Assembly: GCA_016936555.1 (NCBI GenBank)
Contig: JAFGXR010000081.1
Coordinates: 1-48,220 of the forward strand
Length of the DNA stretch: 48,220 nucleotides
Reading direction: 5' to 3'
Origin: Spirochaetales bacterium
Lineage (GTDB): Bacteria; Spirochaetota; Spirochaetia; DSM-2461
Positions 34,344 to 42,526 of the stretch are shown here, one piece after another; positions within the stretch are counted from its first letter, which is position 1; each line of letters starts with the position of its first letter. The notes beneath the pieces were generated by a model that was not told the DNA's origin, ran no database searches, and saw nothing but the letters and a program-made list of their open reading frames with translations. The position numbers and the translations under genes are program-made.

Positions 34344-34374
34344 GTATTTCCCCCGCTATGTTGTACCGAAATAC
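34344..34374. promoter_or_regulatory. Inverted repeat in the divergent SGNH/importer promoter region
   Basis: GTATTTC (34344-34350) and GAAATAC (34368-34374) are perfect 7-base complements 17 bases apart, with TTGTAC between them and a TATACT hexamer at 34381-34386 beyond. It lies in the 246-base region between the leftward debranching operon and the rightward importer operon. It may be an operator; the promoter elements here are not clear enough to call. Confidence 0.3.
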
Positions 34375-34462
34375 CGCCCTTATACTTTTTTCAACCGGCG
34401 GATAAACAAAATTCTTCTTTGATGCTTTTCCTCCGGAATACCTACTCAATGGAGGTGCACTA

Positions 34463-36151
34463 ATGAAGCGCACTTTATTAACTGCTTTTCTATCAGTCAT
34501 TTTATCCACCGTGCTTTTCGCCAGTGGAGCAGATGAAGCGAAGGGTGCCAAAGGAAACGGAGAGCCCCATGTATTCTCTCCCGACAATCCGGTCACGATC
34601 GATGCCTGGATCGTAACCAGCCAGACAGCTCCCTCACCGGACAACAAAATTTCGAAATTGCTGAAGGAGAGACTCGGAGTTACGCTTAATTACGATATAA
34701 CGACTCCCGATCAGCAACTGGATCGCATCGGAATCATGCTGGCTGCGGGAACGATTCCCGAGCTCGTCGGATCGACCGACCAGAACGCCAGACTCGTTCA
34801 GGGCGGAGCTATGCTGCGTCTCGACGATTACCTCGACAGCGGGCGGTGGCCACTCCTCGCGGAGCACGTCAGACCGGTCCGGAAAAAACTGACCTGGACA
34901 GGCGGCGGCGTTGAAGACGGCTTGTACCAGTTCCCCAATTACAACCGCTTTTACGGCAATCCCCCCATAATGTCTCCTATCCACTGGGGTTCTGCATTCT
35001 GGATCCAGAAAGACGTTCTCGCTTTCCACAATTACCCCTCTCTGGAAAACATGACGCTCGAGCGCTATTTCGATCTGATCGAATCCTATATGAAAGCCAA
35101 CCCCACCATCGACGGCGCTAAAACAATCGGGTTCTCCTTCCCCATGCAGGGACGTGTCTGGGGACTTACCAATCCTCCCCTGTTTCTTGCGGGATACCCC
35201 AATGACGGCGGCGTCATGGTCGATGACGGCCAGGCTAAAATTTACGCGAACTCCAAATATGCCTATGATTACTTCAAGTTCCTGAACATGGCCCATGACC
35301 GCGGTCTGGTCGATCCCGAATCATTCACCCAGACCCTGGACCAGTACCTGGCGAAAGTCGCCAGCGGACGGGTTCTCGGAGTTCATGACCAGAGATGGAG
35401 TTTCGGCACAGCCAACGACGCCCTTGTCGCCAATGGTCAGTACGAACGGACCTACGCGGCGACCATGCCAGTGTTCCCCGGCAAGAAGCCTTATTATGCA
35501 GATAGAGACGTACTGAATATCAATCAGGGATTCGGAATCGCTTCCAACGCGGAAAACCCAGAACTTCTTCTCGATTTCCTCGAGATCATGCTGACTCCCG
35601 AATTGCAGACCATTCTTTCCTGGGGTATCGAAGGCGAAGACTACCTGGTCGATGAAAACGGCCTCTTCTACAAGACTCAGGAAATGCGCGATAACTTCAA
35701 CAACCTGACCTGGAAACAGGACAACCGGCTTGAAGCGCTTCTCGATATCATGGTCAAGAGACAGGGCGAGCTGCCCGGAGGCAATGCCTTCGCCGCCGGG
35801 GATCAGCCCGGAGAGTTTTTCGACAGCCTGAAACAGTACGATAAGGACTTCCTCGCGGCCTACGGACTGAAGACCTGGAGACAGTTCGTAAACGATCCTC
35901 CCCCCAACCCCGCCCACTATCCCGCGTGGCAGATATCTCCTCCCGACGGCAGTGCCGCTCAGGTCGCCAATCAGCAGCTGGAAGACGCGGCTCAGAGATA
36001 CCTGAGTGAAGCAGTCCTTACCAGTCCTGCCAGATTCGACAGCGTCTGGAATGAATATATGGCTGCCATAGACAGCATCGATGTCGCGGCTTATGAAGCT
36101 GTGATAACCGAAGGCGTGCAGGCTCGCATCAGAGCCGCAGGCGGAGAATAA
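34463..36151 (+). CDS. Oligosaccharide ABC transporter substrate-binding protein (LplA-like, SBP family 1)
   Basis: Periplasmic receptor of 562 residues for an importer of large saccharides. The leader MKRTLLTAFLSVILSTVLFASGADEA is a typical signal peptide of this organism. The mature part has the LplA-type opening (NPVTIDAWIVTSQTAPSPDNKISKLLKERLGVTLNY, then LDRIGIMLAAGTIPELVG) and the late MVKRQGELPGGNAF region. The length over 500 residues is that of LplA/YtcQ-type proteins, which in many anaerobes carry xylo-oligosaccharide or aldouronic acid cargo. The two matching permease genes follow. Position between xylan operons supports xylo-oligosaccharides as cargo; the sequence alone does not prove it. 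GGAGG lies ten bases before the ATG. Confidence 0.88.
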   Translation: MKRTLLTAFLSVILSTVLFASGADEAKGAKGNGEPHVFSPDNPVTIDAWIVTSQTAPSPDNKISKLLKERLGVTLNYDITTPDQQLDRIGIMLAAGTIPELVGSTDQNARLVQGGAMLRLDDYLDSGRWPLLAEHVRPVRKKLTWTGGGVEDGLYQFPNYNRFYGNPPIMSPIHWGSAFWIQKDVLAFHNYPSLENMTLERYFDLIESYMKANPTIDGAKTIGFSFPMQGRVWGLTNPPLFLAGYPNDGGVMVDDGQAKIYANSKYAYDYFKFLNMAHDRGLVDPESFTQTLDQYLAKVASGRVLGVHDQRWSFGTANDALVANGQYERTYAATMPVFPGKKPYYADRDVLNINQGFGIASNAENPELLLDFLEIMLTPELQTILSWGIEGEDYLVDENGLFYKTQEMRDNFNNLTWKQDNRLEALLDIMVKRQGELPGGNAFAAGDQPGEFFDSLKQYDKDFLAAYGLKTWRQFVNDPPPNPAHYPAWQISPPDGSAAQVANQQLEDAAQRYLSEAVLTSPARFDSVWNEYMAAIDSIDVAAYEAVITEGVQARIRAAGGE

Positions 36152-36176
36152 AATAGAGCTTAAGCTGCATGAAAGA

Positions 36177-36210
36177 GGTGGGGCGCCTGAGGGCCCCCAC
36201 CCGCTTTTGT
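36177..36210 (+). terminator. Partial terminator hairpin between binding-protein and permease genes
   Basis: A 7-base GGTGGGG/CCCCACC stem extended by GCC/GGC across one bulged base (36177-36201) is followed by TTTTGT. It sits between the binding-protein stop (36151) and the permease start (36235), so it would lower permease expression relative to the receptor. Confidence 0.65.
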
Positions 36211-36234
36211 CTCATCACAAGAAGAGGTTGATTA

Positions 36235-37221
36235 ATGGGAATAACGACATCGCCCGGCGTTTCAGCGAAAAAGCGCCCCTGGCGGGTAACATTCAAGAAA
36301 CAGTGGCAATTGTATTTAATGAGCTTTCCGATGCTCTTTTACCTGCTTTTATTTGCTTATGTGCCTCTGTTGGGCTGGGTTATGGCCTTCCAGGAATTCC
36401 GGCCGCGTTTCGGGCTCTCGCCCATCGGCCAGGTTATGAGCAACAAATGGGTCGGATTGGAAAATTTCAAAACATTATTGGATAATTCGACCATTCTGGG
36501 ACAGCGTTTTCTCCAGTCGGTAGTCAATACGCTGGGACAGAGCCTGCTGATTCTCGTTCTCGGCTTCTTTTTAACCATTATGCTTTCCCTCCTGCTCAAC
36601 GAACTGCGGCAGACAGGCGTAAAGCGCTTTGTACAGAACGTTTTGTATCTCCCCCACTTTTTAAGCTGGGTTATCGTGGCCATGCTGGCCTCTACGGCCT
36701 TATCCCTGCCCGGCTCCGGCGGATTCCTCAATGATTTTCTGATGAAAGTCCATATTATCGATCGCCCCATTCAGTTTCTCGCCGATCCCGGCTACTTCTG
36801 GGGAATCGTGGCGGGAACCCATTTGTGGAAGAACCTGGGATGGAACACCATCATCTACATGGCCGCCATGACTTCCATAGATCCCAATCTCTACGAAGCG
36901 GCTTCCATAGACGGAGCGAACCGGTATCAGAAAATGTGGCATGTGACCCTGGCTTCGATCCGCCCCACCATAGTGCTTCTGCTCATTATAAATATCGGGA
37001 TGCTCCTCACCAGCGGTTTTGAAATACAATGGCTTCTCGGTCAGGGCGTCAACATCGTGCGATCCGAGAATATCGATGTTTTCGTCTTGCGATACGGTAT
37101 CAAGATGGGGAATTTCAGCCTGGCAACCGCAGCCGGCATATTGAGGACCGTGGTCAGCATTATCCTTTTGACCGGTTCCAACTTCGTCGCCCGATCGCTC
37201 AAACAAGAAACGCTATTCTAG
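36235..37221 (+). CDS. Sugar ABC transporter permease (LplB-like)
   Basis: Inner-membrane permease, 328 residues, six predicted helices. The opening helix (WQLYLMSFPMLFYLLLFAYVPLLGWVMAFQEF) is the LplB signature, and the coupling loop reads YEAASIDGANRYQKMWHVTLASIRP. The final part SENIDVFVLRYGIKMGNFSLATAAGI is also typical. AGAGG lies before the ATG. It pairs with the next gene as the two halves of the channel. No ATPase gene follows, so a shared ATPase encoded elsewhere is presumed. Confidence 0.92.
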   Translation: MGITTSPGVSAKKRPWRVTFKKQWQLYLMSFPMLFYLLLFAYVPLLGWVMAFQEFRPRFGLSPIGQVMSNKWVGLENFKTLLDNSTILGQRFLQSVVNTLGQSLLILVLGFFLTIMLSLLLNELRQTGVKRFVQNVLYLPHFLSWVIVAMLASTALSLPGSGGFLNDFLMKVHIIDRPIQFLADPGYFWGIVAGTHLWKNLGWNTIIYMAAMTSIDPNLYEAASIDGANRYQKMWHVTLASIRPTIVLLLIINIGMLLTSGFEIQWLLGQGVNIVRSENIDVFVLRYGIKMGNFSLATAAGILRTVVSIILLTGSNFVARSLKQETLF

Positions 37222-37230
37222 GAAATGTAA

Positions 37231-38151
37231 ATGAAAAGTAAAATAATCCGAAGAGGGAAACTCCATGCCGAGCCCCTGATATTCCATACGCTCAACTATG
37301 TTTTCCTGGCACTCCTGTGCATCGCCATGCTCTATCCCATTGTCAATACAATCGCCGTATCGTTCAATGACGGACTCGATGCCGTCAGGGGGGGGATTGG
37401 TCTGTGGCCCCGCGCCTTCACCCTCGACAACTATCGGACTGTACTGGGAATGCACACCATACTGGACGCCTTCTGGATGTCCGTCTACCGGACGGTCGTG
37501 CAGGTCGTAACGAACATAGTGGTGACTTCCATGCTGGCCTTCGCTCTGAGCCGGAGAGAATTCAAACCGGGCAGACCCATTGCTCTGATTTTCGTGCTGA
37601 CCATGTACTTCAATGCGGGACTCATCCCCAACTTCATTCTCATCCAGAGCCTGGGCATGGTCAACAGCTTCGCAGTCTACTGGGTGCCGACCATGATTTC
37701 CGCTTTCAATCTCATAATCATGCGGACCTATATGAGAACCATCCCCGAAGCGCTGCTCGAATCGGCTAAACTGGACGGGGCCAGCGATTTCCGCATCTAT
37801 CTGCAGATTGTCATGCCCCTCTCAAAACCTGTTCTGGCGACAGTGGCTCTCTTTGTCGCCGTGGGCGCCTGGAATACCTGGTTCGATGCCTTTATCTACA
37901 ATTCGGGGTCCCAGCGCCTCTCGGTCCTCCAGTACGAACTCCAGAGAGTACTCGCTTCCGCCATGATGCAGGGCCAGCAGTCAAGCCAGTCTTCACAGGC
38001 GGCCCAGGCCGGAATGGGCCTTTCCATGGTAACGCCCCAGACCATCCGGGCCACCATAACGGTAGTGGCCGCTGTGCCCATACTGATCGTATACCCTTTC
38101 CTGCAGCGCTATTTCGTTCACGGCGTGCAGCTCGGCGGAGTCAAGGAGTAG
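37231..38151 (+). CDS. Carbohydrate ABC transporter permease (LplC/YtcP-like)
   Basis: Second permease of the oligosaccharide importer, 306 residues. It has the N-terminal helix NYVFLALLCIAMLYPIVNTIAVSFND, the region LTMYFNAGLIPNFILIQSLGMVNSFAVYWVPTMISAFNLIIMRTYMRTIPEAL typical of LplC, and the coupling motif LESAKLDGASDFRIYLQIVMPLSKP. A glutamine/serine-rich loop (about 245-265, GQQSSQSSQAAQAG) before the last helix is usual in this subfamily. The C-terminus YPFLQRYFVHGVQLGGVKE is standard. It starts nine bases after the LplB-like gene and is closed by a good terminator. Confidence 0.92.
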   Translation: MKSKIIRRGKLHAEPLIFHTLNYVFLALLCIAMLYPIVNTIAVSFNDGLDAVRGGIGLWPRAFTLDNYRTVLGMHTILDAFWMSVYRTVVQVVTNIVVTSMLAFALSRREFKPGRPIALIFVLTMYFNAGLIPNFILIQSLGMVNSFAVYWVPTMISAFNLIIMRTYMRTIPEALLESAKLDGASDFRIYLQIVMPLSKPVLATVALFVAVGAWNTWFDAFIYNSGSQRLSVLQYELQRVLASAMMQGQQSSQSSQAAQAGMGLSMVTPQTIRATITVVAAVPILIVYPFLQRYFVHGVQLGGVKE

Positions 38152-38164
38152 CGGATGTTATGAT

Positions 38165-38202
38165 TCCGGATGGGTTAGAGATATCTCCATCCGGATTTTT
38201 TT
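38165..38202 (+). terminator. Intrinsic terminator of the LplABC-type operon
   Basis: A perfect 9-base stem, TCCGGATGG (38165-38173) and CCATCCGGA (38187-38195), is followed by seven T residues (38196-38202). It ends the rightward importer operon and touches the stop codon of the convergent regulator gene. Confidence 0.85.
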
Positions 38203-39319
38203 AGATGAAAAGATCTCTGACGCTTTCTCTTTCAATGAACGGAGGCTCGAAAATCATCTGCTTGGGCATGGGCCGGTGAGAGGGCTCCAGCTCTTCGAGA
38301 AGAATATAGGCGGCCCAGCGGCCCATGGCGTATTTCGGATGTTCGAAAGTGGTGAGAGGCGGCGACAGAAGAGTGGACGATTTATAATCATCAAACCCGA
38401 CAACGGAAATGTCTTCGGGAATTCGGAAACCGCAGTCTTTGATCGCCCGGTACCCCTGAAGGGCCACGTTGTCATTGAAATAAAAAATCGCCGTCGGAGG
38501 ATCGGGGGATCCCGATAACATCTGACTGGTCAGTTTGTACCCCTGCTCGGAATCCTGGAACTCTTCCAGGTCGGAATAGTGCTGAATGTATTGATCCCTG
38601 ACTTCGATACCAGCATCATTCAAAGCCTTGATATAGCCGTCGAATCTGTCACGACCGGCCTGGACATCATATTTGTAGATAATGCCGATTTTTCTGTGCC
38701 CTTTTCCCAGAAGATAGTTGATAGCGTCGTATCCGCATTTCACATCATCAATCGTGACCATGGAAAAGTTTTTCACTTTCGAGTTCCAGTTGGTGGTGAC
38801 GACGGGAATCCCCGCGTCCCTCAGGAGAGAGAGCAGCGGATGGTTGTCGGTAATCTGCGAGTTTCTCGAAGGCTCGATGATAAGCCCCTTTACGCCCTGA
38901 TCAATAAGCCTGCGGACCGACTCCAGCTCTTTGGAATAATCCTGATTGCAATTGGAAAGGACCAGAGAATAGCCGTTGGCGTAAATCGTATCTTCTATGC
39001 CCCTCATAATATCGGGGTAGATATAATCATGGGAGTAAAAATTCACCATGCCGATAAATCCCTTCTGCTCCTGTCTTTCCCCGGAAAGGGATTCCCGGGA
39101 AACATCGGGCTTGCCGGTGAAGAAGGACCCCCTTCCGTGAATCCTTTCGATGATGCCGTCCTTTTCCAGCTCCTCCAGAGCCTGACGAATGGTATAGCGG
39201 CTGAAACCGTATTTGTCCATAAGCTCGAATTCAGTCGGAAGCTGATCGCCTTTACTGTAATTCTCATCATCGAATATCTTCAGCAGAGCATCTTTAACTA
39301 TCTTGTATTTCAGGGACAT
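38201..39319 (-). CDS. GntR/LacI chimeric repressor (AraR-like)
   Basis: Transcription regulator of 372 residues. Residues 1-70 form a GntR-type winged helix (YSKGDQLPTEFELMDKYGFSRYTIRQALEELEKDGIIERIHGRGSFF). Residues about 90-370 are a LacI/PBP-type sugar-binding domain (KGFIGMVNFYSHDYIYPDIMRGIEDTI, AIFYFNDNVALQGYRAIKDCGFRIPEDISVVGFDDYKSSTLLSPPLTTFEHP). This is the architecture of Bacillus subtilis AraR, the arabinose-responsive repressor. It follows the GH43 gene by 18 bases in the same direction, so it probably shares its transcript. TTGTACGTA-like sites in the divergent promoter upstream of GH43 resemble AraR boxes, consistent with autoregulation and control of the second sugar importer. 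The inducer (arabinose or other pentose) is inferred. Confidence 0.88.
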   Translation of the reverse strand: MSLKYKIVKDALLKIFDDENYSKGDQLPTEFELMDKYGFSRYTIRQALEELEKDGIIERIHGRGSFFTGKPDVSRESLSGERQEQKGFIGMVNFYSHDYIYPDIMRGIEDTIYANGYSLVLSNCNQDYSKELESVRRLIDQGVKGLIIEPSRNSQITDNHPLLSLLRDAGIPVVTTNWNSKVKNFSMVTIDDVKCGYDAINYLLGKGHRKIGIIYKYDVQAGRDRFDGYIKALNDAGIEVRDQYIQHYSDLEEFQDSEQGYKLTSQMLSGSPDPPTAIFYFNDNVALQGYRAIKDCGFRIPEDISVVGFDDYKSSTLLSPPLTTFEHPKYAMGRWAAYILLEELEPSHRPMPKQMIFEPPFIERESVRDLFI

Positions 39320-39337
39320 GTTTATATATTCACCGCT

Positions 39338-40912
39338 TTAAAATCGTTTTATCGAAAACCCGGCAAAGTCGGCATGCTTTCCACTACCCGAAAGATCCTG
39401 ACAGGCCAACGCGGCAAAGGCTCCGGTGAAGCGGAAGTCTTCGCAGTATTCGTCGGAAAGGACACGGGCGGGCATTTTATCGCCGACTTCCATCCATTTC
39501 TCTTTATCTGTAGAATAATAAAACTGTATCAAATCTTTTTCTACTCTGTAGCGGAGATTAATAATCCCTTTTTCCGGCAAATCGATATTGTAAACGGGAT
39601 ATTCGAATTTTCCATGGCCGGCCGCCAGAAGATGAAGGACTTTACCGCGGTTTTCATCACAGGAAACATGGAGATAGAAATAACTCGCCGTGTCATAATA
39701 AGCGGCCAATCCGGCCATCTGCTGAAAAATTTCCGGCTCCGATTCCAGAGAAACAGACACGTCGAAAACCGGATTATTCTGACGGACGGCCAGCAGGCTC
39801 TGGGAAAAAAGACTGCTCATGGACTCCCGGCCGTACATCCTCAGCCAGCCCGGCCTCTCCGCAAGGGAGTAAAAACCGCCGGAAGGAATTCTCAAAGACT
39901 GGAAGTCATTGTGCAGCCCTTCGGGACCGAACTCGTACCGGCTGTGAAGTTCCGGTTCTTTCTGAACGGCATTTCCCGGAATTTCGATCTCCAGCGCCGG
40001 TTCGTCCCCTCCCGACGCCAGACGGGGCCATTCCCCTTCCGGCCATTCGACTTTCTGTATGGCCGTCTCCCTGCCCAGGACCGAATGCCCGTTGCAAACC
40101 GACGGTCTGCTGGCGAGATGGACAAAATACCAGTTGCCATCATGCCCCTTGATAATATCGCCGTGTCCCGATTTCTGCAGAACCAGATCGGGATAGGGCC
40201 TCGATGTGATAAAGGGGTTCCGGGGATGAACTTCATAGGGGCCGTAAATATTCCGGCTTCTGGCCACGGTTTCGCAATGGCTGTCCCGGGTGCCGCCTTC
40301 AGCGGTAAAGAGATAATAGTAACCGTCCTTCTGATAGAGATGGGGCCCTTCGGTCAGCTTCTTTCCCGTTCCTTTGAAAATGATCTTTCTCTGGCCGAGA
40401 GGTCTGTTATTTTCGAAATCGTATTCCTGAAGGGAAATCCCGTAAAAGAGGTTTTCCATCCAGGGCCTGTGATCCCAGAAAGTATTGAGCAGATATTTCT
40501 TTCCGTTGCTGTCGTGAAACAAGGAAGGGTCGAAGCCCAGCGAATTGAGATATTCCGGTTCGGACCACGGGCCTTCGGGCGAAGAGGCCGTAACCAGATA
40601 GTTATGGGTATCTTTAAAAATCCCCTCAAGGGATCTGACGTTTGTAAAAATCAAATAGAACAGACCCTTATCATAGGTGAGACAGGGAGCCCAGATACCG
40701 CCCGAATCGGGAATGCCGTACATATCCAACTGTGATTTGTCGGCGAGAGGTCTTGTAAGGAACTCCCAATTGACCAGATCTTCCGAGCGGTGAATCTGTA
40801 CGCCGGGAAACCAATGGAACGTACTAGTGGCGATATAGTAGTATCCTCCCGCATAAACAATGGAGGGGTCGGGATTAAAACCTCTGAGAATAGGATTGGT
40901 TATTTTTGACAC
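39338..40912 (-). CDS. xynB: GH43 beta-xylosidase (XynB type) with C-terminal beta-sandwich
   Basis: A 524-residue cytoplasmic enzyme that cleaves xylobiose and short xylo-oligosaccharides, possibly with arabinofuranosidase activity. GH43 residues: base Asp in GFNPDPSIVYAGGYYYIATSTF, modulating Asp in LGFDPSLFHDSNGKKYLLN and acid Glu in LTEGPHLYQKDGYYYLFTAEGG. After about residue 310 comes the XynB-type sandwich domain (PGWLRMYGRESMSSLFSQSLLAVRQ, FTGAFAALACQDLSG). The start is GTG at 40912 with a strong AAAGGAG six bases ahead; an ATG 27 bases upstream has no such site. It heads a short operon with the AraR-like regulator and diverges from the second sugar importer. Confidence 0.92.
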   Translation of the reverse strand: MSKITNPILRGFNPDPSIVYAGGYYYIATSTFHWFPGVQIHRSEDLVNWEFLTRPLADKSQLDMYGIPDSGGIWAPCLTYDKGLFYLIFTNVRSLEGIFKDTHNYLVTASSPEGPWSEPEYLNSLGFDPSLFHDSNGKKYLLNTFWDHRPWMENLFYGISLQEYDFENNRPLGQRKIIFKGTGKKLTEGPHLYQKDGYYYLFTAEGGTRDSHCETVARSRNIYGPYEVHPRNPFITSRPYPDLVLQKSGHGDIIKGHDGNWYFVHLASRPSVCNGHSVLGRETAIQKVEWPEGEWPRLASGGDEPALEIEIPGNAVQKEPELHSRYEFGPEGLHNDFQSLRIPSGGFYSLAERPGWLRMYGRESMSSLFSQSLLAVRQNNPVFDVSVSLESEPEIFQQMAGLAAYYDTASYFYLHVSCDENRGKVLHLLAAGHGKFEYPVYNIDLPEKGIINLRYRVEKDLIQFYYSTDKEKWMEVGDKMPARVLSDEYCEDFRFTGAFAALACQDLSGSGKHADFAGFSIKRF

Positions 40913-40928
40913 AAGCAACTCCTTTGCA

Positions 40929-40945
40929 ACAAATACCATACAACT
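40929..40945 (-). promoter_or_regulatory. AraR-box-like site upstream of GH43 xynB
   Basis: On the minus strand this reads AGTTGTATGGTATTTGT, nearly the same as the site at 41069-41085 on the plus strand. It sits just ahead of the GH43 ribosome site, where a repressor would block its transcription. Confidence 0.4.
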
Positions 40946-41027
40946 GCAAACATCACATATTTAAACATCAAACAATACATTGGGAAATAGATCAATTTAA
41001 ATAGATTATATAGGCATTTATTTTTCT

Positions 41028-41056
41028 TTGACAAGGAATGATGTTCGGTTTATTAT
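41028..41056 (+). promoter_or_regulatory. Strong sigma-70-type promoter of the second sugar importer
   Basis: A consensus TTGACA (41028-41033) and a TATTAT -10 box (41051-41056) are separated by exactly 17 bases. Transcription would start near 41063, giving a leader of about 110 bases before the ATG at 41176. Two AraR-box-like sites lie in that leader. Confidence 0.8.
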
Positions 41057-41068
41057 ATTTTATACGCT

Positions 41069-41085
41069 AGTTGTACGTAATTTGT
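41069..41085 (+). promoter_or_regulatory. AraR-box-like operator just after the importer promoter
   Basis: AGTTGTACGTAATTTGT resembles one half plus centre of the Bacillus AraR consensus (ATTTGTACGTACAAAT). It begins a few bases after the predicted transcription start, a typical repressor position. Confidence 0.45.
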
Positions 41086-41113
41086 ATTTTCTGCAAAAGA
41101 TGTTTTTGAAGTT

Positions 41114-41130
41114 GTTGTCCGTACTTGTAC
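41114..41130 (+). promoter_or_regulatory. Second AraR-box-like operator in the importer leader
   Basis: GTTGTCCGTACTTGTAC contains TTGTCCGTAC, also an AraR-type core, 45 bases from the first site (about four helical turns). It is flanked by AAGTTG and CAACTT (41109-41114, 41134-41139), giving a wider symmetry. Confidence 0.45.
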
Positions 41131-41175
41131 TGTCAACTTGAAAATAATTATTCAAAAAAAATAAGGAGTTTTAAA

Positions 41176-42462
41176 ATGAAGAAAGTTTTCCGACTGATGC
41201 TCAGCTCGCTTTTGCTGTTTGCAATGGTTACGGCTCTGAGCGCCAATGGACAGCAGGAACCGGCCGATTCCGGACCTGTTGTCATCGAATGGTGGGCCCT
41301 TTCCGGAGGAGGAGGCGCCCAGGATCCTGCTTCCGAATTCAAGAAGCAGGCTGTCGCCGACTACGAAGCATCACATCCCGGTGTTAAAATCAATCTGACC
41401 ATACTGGAGAATGAAGCTTTTAAACAGAAGATTCAGGTTGCCGTACAGGCCGGCGATCCACCGGATATTTTTCATTCCTGGGGCGGCGGCGTCATGGTCG
41501 AATATGCCAGACAGGGCATGCTGAGAGACGTAACCGACTTCGTTAACAGCACTCTTTCGAAAAAAATCGGTCTGGGAGCCCTGGGCGTTTACGGATACGA
41601 GGGAACCTATTACGGGTCGCCCTACGATATGGGCGGCGTCGTATTCTGGTATAACAAAGACATCTTTGATGAAGTAGGCGTCGCTGTCCCCAAGACATGG
41701 GCCGAACTGATAGAAACATCGAAAAAAATCAAGGCCGCCGGTTACGTTCCCATAGCTATGGGCGCCGGTGACAGATGGCCCGCTCATTTCTGGTGGGTCT
41801 ATCTCGCCATGAGAATAGGCGGAATCGATGCCTTCAACGCGGCTTACGGCGGCAACGGATCCTTTAAAGACGAGACATTTGTCAAAGCCGGCGAATTGCT
41901 TCTGGATCTTGCCGCAATCAACCCTTTCCAGACCGGATTCCTCGGCGCCAGCTACGATGATCAGGCAAGACTTATGGGCGATGGAAAAGCGGCCATGGAG
42001 CTGATGGGACAGTGGGCCCCCTCCGTAGAAACCAACAACTCCGCTTCCGGCGAAGGCGTTACCAATCTCGGCATGTTTACCTTTCCCGCGGTTAAAGGCG
42101 GAAAAGGCGATCTGAAAGATGTAATGGGCGGCGGAAACGGCTATATCTTCGGTAAAAACGCTCCCGATGAAGCTCTCGATTTCCTCAATTTCTACCTGTC
42201 CGTTGACCGCCAGAAAGAACTTGTCGATATCGAAGGGGCCATACCGGTCGTCAAAGGCGCCGACGCCGCGCTCAGCGGCAATACGGCTGAACTGGCCAAA
42301 GCTGTCGGACAGGCCGGTTACTACCAGCTCTATTACGATCAGTTCCTCCCCCCCGCGGTCGGAGAAGTGGTTAAGGACGCCGTTGCCGCCTTGCTGGCGG
42401 GAGGAGCGACTCCTGAAGAAGCCGCTGCCATGATTGACGATTCCTGGCAGATGGAAAAATAA
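41176..42462 (+). CDS. Sugar ABC transporter substrate-binding protein (UgpB/MalE-like, SBP family 1)
   Basis: Periplasmic sugar receptor of 428 residues. The ATG at 41176 has AAGGAG seven bases ahead and begins a clean signal peptide (MKKVFRLMLSSLLLFAMVTALSA, then NGQQEP). The mature protein shows VVIEWWALSGGGG, YEASHPGVKINLTILENEAFKQKIQVAVQAGDPPDIFHSWGGG, the YGSPYDMGGVVFWYNKDIFDEVGV motif and ALDFLNFYLS, all usual for family 1 receptors of mono- and disaccharides. It is shorter than the LplA-like receptor at 34463 and probably binds a smaller sugar. Strong promoter and AraR-box-like sites precede it, and an intrinsic terminator follows before the permease genes. Confidence 0.9.
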   Translation: MKKVFRLMLSSLLLFAMVTALSANGQQEPADSGPVVIEWWALSGGGGAQDPASEFKKQAVADYEASHPGVKINLTILENEAFKQKIQVAVQAGDPPDIFHSWGGGVMVEYARQGMLRDVTDFVNSTLSKKIGLGALGVYGYEGTYYGSPYDMGGVVFWYNKDIFDEVGVAVPKTWAELIETSKKIKAAGYVPIAMGAGDRWPAHFWWVYLAMRIGGIDAFNAAYGGNGSFKDETFVKAGELLLDLAAINPFQTGFLGASYDDQARLMGDGKAAMELMGQWAPSVETNNSASGEGVTNLGMFTFPAVKGGKGDLKDVMGGGNGYIFGKNAPDEALDFLNFYLSVDRQKELVDIEGAIPVVKGADAALSGNTAELAKAVGQAGYYQLYYDQFLPPAVGEVVKDAVAALLAGGATPEEAAAMIDDSWQMEK

Positions 42463-42473
42463 GACCTTAAGGT

Positions 42474-42508
42474 AAAGGTTGGGGATTCTCCAACCTTTAT
42501 CTTTTTTT
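42474..42508 (+). terminator. Intrinsic terminator (attenuator) between receptor and permease genes
   Basis: A perfect 9-base stem, AAAGGTTGG (42474-42482) and CCAACCTTT (42490-42498), with a 7-base loop is followed by ATCTTTTTTT. It lies inside the operon, so only part of the transcripts should continue into the permease genes. Confidence 0.85.
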
Positions 42509-42526
42509 AGTGGATGTAACCAGATC

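Noticed and set aside
38579-40735. Plus-strand open frame of 718 codons
   Set aside because: It is antisense to both the AraR-like regulator and GH43 xynB, which have intact catalytic and binding motifs. The long frame reflects codon bias, not a gene.
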